Source: Thiotrichaceae bacterium UBA7359 (lineage in GTDB: Bacteria > Pseudomonadota > Gammaproteobacteria > Eutrophobiales > Eutrophobiaceae). Taken from it: a stretch of DNA of 19,232 nt. The stretch covers positions 1-19,232 of the forward strand of contig CAJJDJ010000038.1 in the NCBI GenBank assembly GCA_905182825.1, read 5' to 3'. Made by a program: the position numbers and the translations under genes. Of this stretch, positions 1-6,417 are shown piece by piece. Below the pieces are notes generated by a model. It was not told the DNA's origin and did not search any database. It saw nothing but the letters and a program-made list of their open reading frames with translations. The stretch's first letter is position 1; every line of letters starts with the position of its first letter.

Positions 1-192
1 CAAATCTGGCGTTGGTTCAAGATGTTCTGGTTTATAACCATTCATGAGTTCAATACCCAAAGCTGTGAGTTGATCGCTCATTGGTGGATAAACGTTTTGG
101 TCAGATCCAGTGACCTGATGACCTAAAGAACGTGCTATCTGTGCCACGCCTCCCATAAATGTGCCACAAATCCCTAAGATATGAAGATTCAT
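1..192 (-). CDS. mpl: UDP-N-acetylmuramate:L-alanyl-gamma-D-glutamyl-meso-diaminopimelate ligase, N-terminal part
   Basis: Mpl joins recycled murein tripeptide to UDP-N-acetylmuramic acid in the cytoplasm, returning peptidoglycan fragments to cell wall synthesis. Only the first 64 codons are present; the gene runs off the left edge of the window. The translation starts MNLHILGICGTFMGGVAQIA and continues with TGSDQNVYPPMSDQL and then IELMNGY. This is the typical start of the Mur ligase family: a Rossmann-like UDP-binding domain with the Gly-rich loop GICGTFMGG (residues 7-15), and the TGSD and YPPMS signatures that separate Mpl from MurC. Its ATG shares one base with the TAA of the upstream membrane-protein gene (TAATG), so translation is probably coupled. 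This gene is shorter than the usual open reading frame cutoffs because it is cut by the window edge. The family call is firm. Confidence 0.93.
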   Translation of the reverse strand, partial: MNLHILGICGTFMGGVAQIARSLGHQVTGSDQNVYPPMSDQLTALGIELMNGYKPEHLEPTPDL

Positions 193-740
193 TAACTTGC
201 TTTCATAGGCATGATAGCTGAGGTGAAACTGTAAACAATCCAGAGATAAGAAATAGCTAATATAATTCCCGAGAACATATTAACACCTATCGCATGTCGC
301 AAAATATGTCCCATTATGCAGATATTCCAACATGCTAATACTGTCAAGAACAATAAAGCTAATATATTAACTCCCCCAGAGGCCACCATATCTCCCTCAT
401 CGATACCGATACCGATAAAAAAGTATAGGGGTATTGCTAAAATACTAATAATAATCCCAGTACCAGTCAAAGCTGTAACCATCTGCACCCAACGTTCTAT
501 TTTTCCACTTATTTGTAATAATGCTAAAGAAAAAATAATTATCAAAGCGACTTCCAGAATACCTGCTAAAACAGCTTTCTCTATTGGCTGGGAAAATACC
601 GTTAACTGAACCGACAACAAGCCATATACAACTAAACAAAGTGTTAATAAATTTTTAGATGCAGGTATGTCCTGAGGCCCTTTATTAAAGCGACAGATTT
701 CAAAAAAGGCTAAAAATAGTACTTTACTAGCAGATAACAT
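192..740 (-). CDS. unknown multi-pass membrane protein coupled to mpl
   Basis: The function is unknown. The 182-residue protein has a short N-terminal segment (residues 1-30, with the motif ICRFNKGPQDIP) and about five hydrophobic helices near residues 31-50, 56-78, 86-112, 122-147 and 153-176. It has no recognisable catalytic motif and no cleavable signal peptide. The layout loosely recalls small Yip1-type integral membrane proteins, but I cannot assign it to that family from sequence alone. Its stop codon overlaps the mpl start codon by one base, so the two are very likely co-transcribed and translationally coupled. This suggests, without proving, a role at the inner membrane linked to cell wall metabolism. 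The start at 740 is an ATG with only a weak ribosome binding site. Coding potential is supported by the hydrophobic periodicity and the tight junction to mpl. Confidence 0.78.
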   Translation of the reverse strand: MLSASKVLFLAFFEICRFNKGPQDIPASKNLLTLCLVVYGLLSVQLTVFSQPIEKAVLAGILEVALIIIFSLALLQISGKIERWVQMVTALTGTGIIISILAIPLYFFIGIGIDEGDMVASGGVNILALLFLTVLACWNICIMGHILRHAIGVNMFSGIILAISYLWIVYSFTSAIMPMKAS

Positions 741-874
741 TTAATATTTTAAAATTCCAAGTTTGTGATACGAACATAAACAATCATTTCCGTCATATGT
801 TACCGTATGTGGATAATACTTTACGACAATTCTTACAGTGCAAATAGAAGTCCATTAGCGATTAATATTATTGG

Positions 875-2026
875 TTATACGCGATCGCGAAATGTTTCAT
901 AATCATTTTTTTTAATCAATTTTAATTTTTTGTCTCTACACAACAAGTATGTTGCTGGTAAATTAATCCCATTAAACATATTAGCTTTGACTTGCATATA
1001 CGCACCAATATTTTCAAACACAACACGGCTACCTATCTCAATCTTTTTATCAAAATAGTAATCTCCAAATAAATCACCACTTAGACAACTACAACCCACT
1101 AGACGATATTCATACTTGCCGCTATCTGATGCAGTCATTATTTTAGGCTGATATTGATATTCAAATACTTCCGGCAAATGATTTATTGTTGTATCGAGAA
1201 CTACAATTATTTTATTTTTGCTTTTTATAATATCAATAACAGTAGAAACTAAATAACCTGCTTCAGCAGTAATTGCCCTACCTGGTTCGAGATACACATC
1301 AACATTAAATTCATCTTGCAGCCATTTAATAGTGGCTTCTAGCGGGGTTAGATCCGTTTCATCATTTAACAGATAGCCTCCACCCAGATTTATCCATTTC
1401 AATTTTAGATTAAATTCTGAAAGACCTGTCATGACTTTTTCCACGCTCTGTTTTAATTCTTCATAATCTATTGATTCGCAATTGTTATGTAGGTGCACAC
1501 CTTTTATACATTCCCAATCTAATTCTTGTCTTAAATTCGCTATAGCAAGTTGTTTAAATGTTATGCCTAATTTTGAATCTGGACGACAAGGATCGTACCT
1601 TTCATCATTAACAAACGATAATTCTGGATTAAGTCGAATACCAAGACTTGTATTTACACTCTTTTTTTTTGCAATAGTTTCCCATTGGTTTATCGAATTC
1701 AAAGTAACAAAATCGCATAACTCAATAATATTATCCCATTCATCATGTCGATAACCCGGTGTTGTTATATGTATTGTTTGCCTCTGTTCTAACACTTCTG
1801 CTGAGAGTTGCGCTTCAAATGATGAACTACAGGAAAATCCTGAGACATAAGGTTTAATAATCTCAAGCAATCCAATCATATTTGCCGACTTGATTGAATA
1901 TAAAGGCAAACAAGCTGTTTTTTCTTTCAAATTAACGAGTTTATCAAGTACACCAAGAATACTGACTTGGTCATAGACATAAGCAGGGCTTAACAGCTCC
2001 GAAGTATAGAGAATTGAATTTTTCAT
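875..2026 (-). CDS. nspC: carboxynorspermidine/carboxyspermidine decarboxylase
   Basis: NspC is a PLP-dependent fold III decarboxylase that removes CO2 from carboxynorspermidine or carboxyspermidine. It is the last step of the aspartate-semialdehyde route to norspermidine or spermidine. The 383-residue length is typical. The PLP lysine lies in YSIKSANM near residue 47. Further family signatures are GIRLNPE, the YDPCRPDSKLGIT segment, HLHNNCES, WINLGGGYL (phosphate-binding glycines), VYLEPGRA, the catalytic-cysteine block GCSCLSGDLFGDYYFD, and the C-terminal FNGINLPATYLL and YETFRDRV. The sequence is somewhat divergent from the commonest versions (HLHNNCE where many have HFHxLCE). The usual partner, a Lys9-like carboxynorspermidine dehydrogenase, is not adjacent. 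The gene reads toward the membrane protein and mpl, with a gap of about 134 bases that contains no gene. The ATG start has a weak ribosome binding site. Confidence 0.86.
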   Translation of the reverse strand: MKNSILYTSELLSPAYVYDQVSILGVLDKLVNLKEKTACLPLYSIKSANMIGLLEIIKPYVSGFSCSSSFEAQLSAEVLEQRQTIHITTPGYRHDEWDNIIELCDFVTLNSINQWETIAKKKSVNTSLGIRLNPELSFVNDERYDPCRPDSKLGITFKQLAIANLRQELDWECIKGVHLHNNCESIDYEELKQSVEKVMTGLSEFNLKLKWINLGGGYLLNDETDLTPLEATIKWLQDEFNVDVYLEPGRAITAEAGYLVSTVIDIIKSKNKIIVVLDTTINHLPEVFEYQYQPKIMTASDSGKYEYRLVGCSCLSGDLFGDYYFDKKIEIGSRVVFENIGAYMQVKANMFNGINLPATYLLCRDKKLKLIKKNDYETFRDRV

Positions 2027-2073
2027 GCTATTGTTGTTCTTATGTATGAAATTAATTGATCTGAGGAAATATC

Positions 2074-2445
2074 ATGTGCCCTAAACTTTATTTTTATCTG
2101 GCTTCATTATTATCTATATTGAGTCTCAATGTTCATGCGGAATATAAAACGTCTGGACAAATGACTCAGGAAGAATATCAAAAGGTAAGTGAATCGTCAG
2201 CCGAATATAATGAATGTTTAAATGAATTTGCTATGAGTCAGCTTCAGTCACAGCCAGATGCACGAGTTATCGCTGACCATTCAATGAAAAAATGCGCTAT
2301 TCATCTTGAAAATCTTTATGATCAATTATTACTTGGGGGTTATCCGCCTGAAGCAATGAGACGGTTTATAGGTAGTATTAATAATAAGTCGGCAAATAAA
2401 TTATTATCTAACGTAATGCGTTATAAAGCGATGCAAGGTCAGTAA
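2074..2445 (+). CDS. small secreted protein of unknown function
   Basis: I do not recognise this family. The 123-residue product has a classic Sec signal peptide: a short N-terminus with one lysine, a hydrophobic core (LYFYLASLLSILSLNV) and an AxA-like site NVHA before E23. This predicts a periplasmic or exported mature protein of about 101 residues. The mature part is polar and mostly helical in character, with two cysteines (about C48 and C74) that could form a disulfide. There is no lipobox and no catalytic motif. A good ribosome binding site (GAGGA) lies just upstream of the ATG. The gene is divergent from nspC with only 47 bases between start codons, and convergent with rppH, whose stop lies 10 bases away. 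The signal peptide and ribosome binding site make it a credible gene. Confidence 0.8.
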   Translation: MCPKLYFYLASLLSILSLNVHAEYKTSGQMTQEEYQKVSESSAEYNECLNEFAMSQLQSQPDARVIADHSMKKCAIHLENLYDQLLLGGYPPEAMRRFIGSINNKSANKLLSNVMRYKAMQGQ

Positions 2446-2455
2446 TAGTCCTAAT

Positions 2456-2950
2456 TTAGTATTTTTTCCTAAATCCTGTTGTGATAATGAAGGGAGCAAA
2501 TTGCTTGATGGCCTCTTCATAGACATTACGTTTGAAGGAAACGACTTCATTAATTGGATCACATAGATCAACCCATTTCCATTTGTCGAATTCTGGTTCA
2601 TCAGAATATGTTAGATTTACATAACTTTCATCGACAACGAGCTTTAGTAAATACCAGATCTGTTTCTGACCGATACATAAAGGATAGGTGTTATGACGAA
2701 TAAATCGTTTTGGCAACCAATATTTCAACCAATTATCTGTAAAGTCTATTATTTCAACATGTTTTTTGTCTAAACCTGTTTCTTCCTTCAACTCACGATA
2801 CATAGCTAATTTAGGTGGTTCGTCTTTTTTAATGCCTCCCTGAGGAAATTGCCACGCATCCATGCCCAATCGACGCGCCCAAAAAACCCTCCCTAGATCA
2901 TTTGTCAGTATGATACCAACGTTGGCCCTAAAACCTTCTGAATCAATCAC
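2456..2950 (-). CDS. rppH: RNA pyrophosphohydrolase (Nudix)
   Basis: RppH removes pyrophosphate from the 5' triphosphate of mRNAs, which triggers RNase E-dependent decay. The Nudix box is complete: G-GIKKD-E-PPKLAMY-REL-K-EE-TGL, residues 38-60 counted from the start chosen here. Family-specific stretches are WARRLGMDAWQFPQGG, LPKRFIRHNTYPLCIGQKQIWYLL, EFDKWKWVD and VVSFKRNVYEEA. I place the start at the GTG at 2950 because VIDSEGFRANVGII aligns with the usual RppH N-terminus (MIDxxGYRPNVGI). The reading frame stays open to an ATG at 3004, but the extra 18 residues do not look like the family. The product is then 164 residues, close to the usual 155-175. The gene converges on the small secreted-protein gene. 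Confidence 0.94.
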   Translation of the reverse strand: MIDSEGFRANVGIILTNDLGRVFWARRLGMDAWQFPQGGIKKDEPPKLAMYRELKEETGLDKKHVEIIDFTDNWLKYWLPKRFIRHNTYPLCIGQKQIWYLLKLVVDESYVNLTYSDEPEFDKWKWVDLCDPINEVVSFKRNVYEEAIKQFAPFIITTGFRKKY

Positions 2951-2971
2951 TCGTCGTTTACCGCTATAAAT

Positions 2972-2999
2972 ATCATATAATTTTCCAATAATAGAACAA
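2972..2999 (-). promoter_or_regulatory. possible rppH promoter
   Basis: On the minus strand TTGTTC (2999-2994) is followed after 16 bases by TATGAT (2977-2972), five of six matches to the -10 consensus but only three of six at -35. The implied start near 2965 would give a leader of about 15 bases to the GTG at 2950. It lies downstream of the alternative ATG at 3004, which agrees with the shorter rppH. This is pattern matching only. Confidence 0.3.
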
Positions 3000-3087
3000 A
3001 ACAAGCAAACTCTATGGAAATATTTGCCTTATTTACAATAACTTTTAGACTAGCTACCTTTGACACTTAATGATATTGGCCCCTATT

Positions 3088-3741
3088 ATGAAACTTGCAC
3101 TATTTGATTTAGATAATACATTAATAGCAGGTGACAGCGATTGTTTATGGGGCGATTTTTTGAGTGACCATGGATATATTGATTCGGAAATTTACAGACT
3201 TGAACACGAAAAATACTATCAGGACTATTTGGATGGTAAGCTTGATATTAACGCATTTCTTAAATTTCAACTAAAAACTTTGGCTGAAAATGACAAAACT
3301 TTGCTGGAGACTTGGCGCAAAAACTATATAGAAGAAAAAATAAGGCCTGTTTTTTTACCAAAAGCAAATGAACTAATTGAAGAACATCGCCGAAAAGGTC
3401 ATGAACTAATAATCATTACCGCAACTAATCGATTTATCACTCAGCCTATCGCAGATGAATTTAATATTGACATATTAATTGCGTGTGAACCAGAATTAGT
3501 AGATGGGCAATATACTGGTAGGATAGAAGGTACGCCTTCTTTCGCTAAAGGCAAAGTAATACGTTTCCACCAGTGGCTCGCCAAGTTAGATAAAACACCT
3601 GAAGAAGTCTGGTTTTATAGCGATTCGCATAATGATATTCCGCTATTATCAGTTGTCGACAATCCTATAGCTGTTGACCCTGACGAAAAATTGAAAAAAG
3701 TAGCTCAATCTAAAGGCTGGCCTATCATTTCTTTAAGATAA
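3088..3741 (+). CDS. HAD-IB family phosphatase (SerB-like)
   Basis: This is a HAD-superfamily hydrolase of subfamily IB, a Mg2+-dependent phosphomonoesterase acting through a phospho-aspartate. Motif I is FDLDNTL with the nucleophile D7 and general acid D9; motif II is the Thr of IIITATNRF; motif III is the Lys of FAKGKV; motif IV is the acidic SDSHNDIPLL. A helical cap lies between motifs I and II. The C-terminal AVDPDEKLKKVAQSKGWPIISLR is typical of the gammaproteobacterial and betaproteobacterial members commonly annotated as HAD-IB or histidinol-phosphatase-like. The substrate cannot be deduced; phosphoserine, histidinol phosphate and nucleotide monophosphates are all possible. The start at 3088 (MKLALFDLDNTL) matches the family. 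An in-frame ATG at 3070 would add six residues. Neither start has a clear ribosome binding site. The gene diverges from rppH. Confidence 0.85.
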   Translation: MKLALFDLDNTLIAGDSDCLWGDFLSDHGYIDSEIYRLEHEKYYQDYLDGKLDINAFLKFQLKTLAENDKTLLETWRKNYIEEKIRPVFLPKANELIEEHRRKGHELIIITATNRFITQPIADEFNIDILIACEPELVDGQYTGRIEGTPSFAKGKVIRFHQWLAKLDKTPEEVWFYSDSHNDIPLLSVVDNPIAVDPDEKLKKVAQSKGWPIISLR

Positions 3742-3745
3742 GAAA

Positions 3746-3770
3746 AAGGCCGTTGAGCGGCCTTCTTATT
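3746..3770. terminator. shared Rho-independent terminator between the HAD gene and mdh
   Basis: AAGGCCG (3746-3752), loop TTGAG, CGGCCTT (3758-3764) form a perfect 7-bp GC-rich stem five bases after the HAD gene stop. On the minus strand the second arm is followed by TTTTTCTTAT, a good U-tract for ending the gltA-mdh transcript. On the plus strand it is followed by the weaker CTTATTT. It probably serves both convergent genes. Confidence 0.82.
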
Positions 3771-3789
3771 TAAATAGATAAATACTGTT

Positions 3790-4767
3790 TTAGAGTATCC
3801 TTGCTACTGCATCTCTTTCTTCTTCCAGTTCATTTTGTGTGACATTCATCATTAATTGACTAAATTCATCGATTTCTAAACCCTGAACGATTGAATAATC
3901 GCCATTACTACAAGTAACAGGAAAAGAATAAACCAAACCTTCTGGAATACCGTAACTACCATCACTTGGAACACCCATACTGACCCAATCATCTTCAGGG
4001 GTGCCTAGAACCCAATCGCGAATATGGTCAACAGCACCATTGGCTGCTGATGCGGCACTAGATGCACCTCTAGCATCAATAATCTCTGCTCCACGTTTTG
4101 CAACACGAGGAATATATTGGCATTTATACCAATCAAAATCGACCATGTTTTTAGCTAGTTTTCCTGCGACCGTTGCATTAGAAATATCAGGATATTGCGT
4201 CGTCGAATGATTACCCCAAATCGTCATCTTTTTAATATCACTCACTTGTGATTCAGTATTCGCAGCTAATTGTGCTAGTGCGCGGTTATGATCAAGACGC
4301 GTCATCGCAGTAAAGTTGCGTGAATTTAAATCAGGTGCGCTTAACTTTGCTGTATGCGCATTTGTATTAGCTGGATTGCCAACAACTAATACTTTTACAT
4401 CACGACTAGCATTTGCATTTAATGCCTGTCCTTGAACTTTAAAAATGCCACCATTTGCTTCTAGTAAGTCACCACGTTCCATGCCCGGGCCACGTGGTTT
4501 GGCACCCACTAACAGAGCGTAATCAACTTCTTTAAATGCCGTATTGGCATCATCTGCCAAAACAAAACCAGCTGAGAGAGGAAATGCACAATCCTCAATC
4601 TCCATAACCACCCCCTCTAATGCCTTCATGGCAGGAGTGACTTCCAAAAGTTGCAAAATAACAGGTTGGTCCGGTCCGAGCATTTGCCCGGAAGCAATTC
4701 GGAACAACAATGAATAGCCAATCTGACCAGCAGCACCTGTGACTGCAACACGAACAGGGGGTTTCAT
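3790..4767 (-). CDS. mdh: NAD-dependent malate dehydrogenase
   Basis: Malate dehydrogenase interconverts malate and oxaloacetate using NAD, the last TCA-cycle step. The 325-residue protein belongs to the cytosolic-like group common in betaproteobacteria and some gammaproteobacteria, not to the shorter enzyme of E. coli. Visible features are the nucleotide-binding loop VTGAAGQIGYSLL (residues 9-21), the substrate-binding arginines in KPRGPGMERGDLL, VVGNPANTNA, the MTRLDHNRA motif, and the catalytic His187 in IWGNHSTTQYPD, paired with the Asp of RLDHNRA. Many relatives have GNHSPT; here the proline is a threonine. A strong ribosome binding site (AAGGAG) precedes the ATG. The gene follows gltA after 44 bases, so gltA-mdh is probably one operon delivering oxaloacetate to citrate synthase, ending at the hairpin at 3746-3764. 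Confidence 0.97.
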   Translation of the reverse strand: MKPPVRVAVTGAAGQIGYSLLFRIASGQMLGPDQPVILQLLEVTPAMKALEGVVMEIEDCAFPLSAGFVLADDANTAFKEVDYALLVGAKPRGPGMERGDLLEANGGIFKVQGQALNANASRDVKVLVVGNPANTNAHTAKLSAPDLNSRNFTAMTRLDHNRALAQLAANTESQVSDIKKMTIWGNHSTTQYPDISNATVAGKLAKNMVDFDWYKCQYIPRVAKRGAEIIDARGASSAASAANGAVDHIRDWVLGTPEDDWVSMGVPSDGSYGIPEGLVYSFPVTCSNGDYSIVQGLEIDEFSQLMMNVTQNELEEERDAVARIL

Positions 4768-4811
4768 TTTCTTAATTCTCCTTTGAATCTTTATTATTTA
4801 ATTTGAATAGA

Positions 4812-6107
4812 TTATTTGCGTTTGTCGATAGAAACATAATTGCGTTTTTCTTTACCAACATACAATTGTCGCGGACGACCAATTTTAAAATCAGAGTCTT
4901 CCATCATTTCCAACCATTGTGCTATCCAACCTACAGATCGCGCCAATGCAAACATAACTGTATACATAGAAGTTGGAATTCCTAACGCCTTCAAAATTAT
5001 GCCTGAATAAAAATCAACATTAGGGTAAAGCTTACGTTCGATGAAATATTCATCTTTTAAAGCAATCTCTTCAAGCGCCATCGCAATTTCAAATGTTGGT
5101 TGGTCAACAGTATCTATTTCTTCTAGTAAATCATGACAAACCTGACGAATAATTGTCGCACGTGGATCATGGTTTTTATAAACACGATGTCCAAAACCCA
5201 TTAATTTAAAATTATCATTTTTATCTTTCGCACGTGCAATAAACTTCGGAATATTATCGGCAGTACCAATTTCAGCCAACATCTTTAAAACGGCTTCGTT
5301 TGCACCACCATGGGCACTTCCCCAAAGTGTAACGATGCCTGCTGCAACACAAGCAAAAGGATTAGCCTCGGCGCTACCTGCCAGACGCACAGTCGAGGTT
5401 GATGCATTCTGCTCATGATCTGCATGCAAAATTAACATTAAGTTGAGTGCCTTAACCGCAGTAGAATTTGGGGTATATTCACGCATAGGTACTGAAAACA
5501 TCATATTTAAAAAATTCTCAACATAACCCAGATCATTTCTAGAATAGACAAATGGATGTCCAACAGAATGTTTGTAGCAGTGTGCCGCTAATATTGGCAT
5601 CTTTGCAATAACACGAATTGCAGTTAGTTCACGATCAAGAGGGTCATGTATATCCATCGCTTCATGATAATAAGATGATAACGCACCCGTGACACCAATC
5701 AACATAGACATTGGATGTGCATCATAAAGATAACCAGTGTAAAAACGTTCAAGGTGCTCATGAACCATATTGCGTTTATTCAAATGCCCGCGAAAAGTAT
5801 CAAATTGATCTTCAGTTGGAAGTTCTCCATAGAGTAATAAATAACAAACCTCGAGATAAGAACTATTCTTAGCAAGTTCTTCAATTGAATACCCGCGATG
5901 AAGCAAGATGCCTTTTTCTCCATCCAAATATGTTATTGCACTTTTACATGCTGCAGTAGTTGTAAAACCCGGATCAAAAGTGAACACCTCAAGTTCTTTA
6001 TAGAGTGTTTTCGTATCAATTACTGGCGCACCATAAACCCCAGTTAAAATGGGACATTCCACTTTTTTCCCAGTGCGATTGTCAGTGATAGTGACTGTAT
6101 CAGCCAT
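4812..6107 (-). CDS. gltA: citrate synthase (type II)
   Basis: Citrate synthase condenses acetyl-CoA with oxaloacetate to citrate, the entry step of the TCA cycle. The 431-residue length is that of the hexameric, NADH-sensitive type II enzymes (427 in E. coli). The catalytic triad is visible at H266 (SAHGGANEAV), H307 (MGFGHRVYKNHDPRA) and D365 (VDFYSGIIL). The oxaloacetate-binding HADHEQNAS block lies at about 228-236. The N-terminal small-domain features TFDPGFTTTAACKSAITYLDGEKGILLHRGYSIEEL are also conserved. The ribosome binding site GGGAG is well placed before the ATG. gltA is the first gene of the gltA-mdh operon and diverges from sucA across 310 bases, so the two halves of the cycle's oxidative arm may be co-regulated from one control region. 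Confidence 0.98.
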   Translation of the reverse strand: MADTVTITDNRTGKKVECPILTGVYGAPVIDTKTLYKELEVFTFDPGFTTTAACKSAITYLDGEKGILLHRGYSIEELAKNSSYLEVCYLLLYGELPTEDQFDTFRGHLNKRNMVHEHLERFYTGYLYDAHPMSMLIGVTGALSSYYHEAMDIHDPLDRELTAIRVIAKMPILAAHCYKHSVGHPFVYSRNDLGYVENFLNMMFSVPMREYTPNSTAVKALNLMLILHADHEQNASTSTVRLAGSAEANPFACVAAGIVTLWGSAHGGANEAVLKMLAEIGTADNIPKFIARAKDKNDNFKLMGFGHRVYKNHDPRATIIRQVCHDLLEEIDTVDQPTFEIAMALEEIALKDEYFIERKLYPNVDFYSGIILKALGIPTSMYTVMFALARSVGWIAQWLEMMEDSDFKIGRPRQLYVGKEKRNYVSIDKRK

Positions 6108-6417
6108 TAAACTTCTCCCTTAGATATTTCTTATTGTTTGTAATGATGATTTAAATAATTTGGTTAAGCATACAGGCGTTTATGGCATTGCAGCAAGATC
6201 AGTTGTAATATTACGGCTCAATTTATGCACGAGTATTGTACTGATTTATTGAAAAAATAGTCTAAAATTATAGGAATTATATTCGTTAAATCTTATAGTT
6301 AGACGTGATATCTATTTTGATTATACGAATTGAGATAAGAGGCAGGATTATTCCTGTTTTTTTGCGTAAACATCACTTTGATTCAGAGTAAAATATAACA
6401 AGAATTTTAAGGAATAA
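6108..6417. other. gltA-sucA divergent control region
   Basis: These 310 bases hold no gene. They must contain the promoters of both the gltA-mdh and sucA-sucB-lpd operons. Visible elements are a likely gltA promoter (6235-6264), a weak candidate sucA promoter (6300-6327: TAGACG, 16 bases, TATACG, four of six matches each), a short hairpin with a T-run (6343-6363), and a TTGC-A-GCAA palindrome at 6188-6196. No clear CRP, ArcA or FNR site was recognised. Confidence 0.6.
6235..6264 (-). promoter_or_regulatory. candidate sigma-70 promoter of gltA-mdh
   Basis: On the minus strand TAGACT (6264-6259) is followed after 18 bases by TACAAT (6240-6235), four and five matches to the consensus hexamers. 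The predicted start near 6228 leaves a leader of about 120 bases before gltA. It is the best minus-strand match I found in the control region. A second, weaker candidate is TTGCTG, 18 bases, TATGCT near 6165-6195. Confidence 0.42.

Noticed and set aside
880..889. CGCGATCGCG palindrome at the end of nspC, like the HIP1 repeat of cyanobacteria.
   Set aside because: I noticed no other copy in this window, and it lies within the last codons of nspC. The genes are proteobacterial.
3060..3089. TTGACA, 18 bases, TATTAT in front of the HAD phosphatase gene, a near-consensus promoter.
   Set aside because: The -10 hexamer overlaps the ATG at 3088, so the transcript would start after the start codon. 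The conserved FDLDNTL motif follows at once, and no later start is possible. Probably a chance match in AT-rich sequence.
6188..6196. TTGC-A-GCAA palindrome in the gltA-sucA region, similar to the PhaR-like sites.
   Set aside because: The spacer is one base rather than three, and there is no second copy. It does not match the pattern at phaA and the phasin gene.
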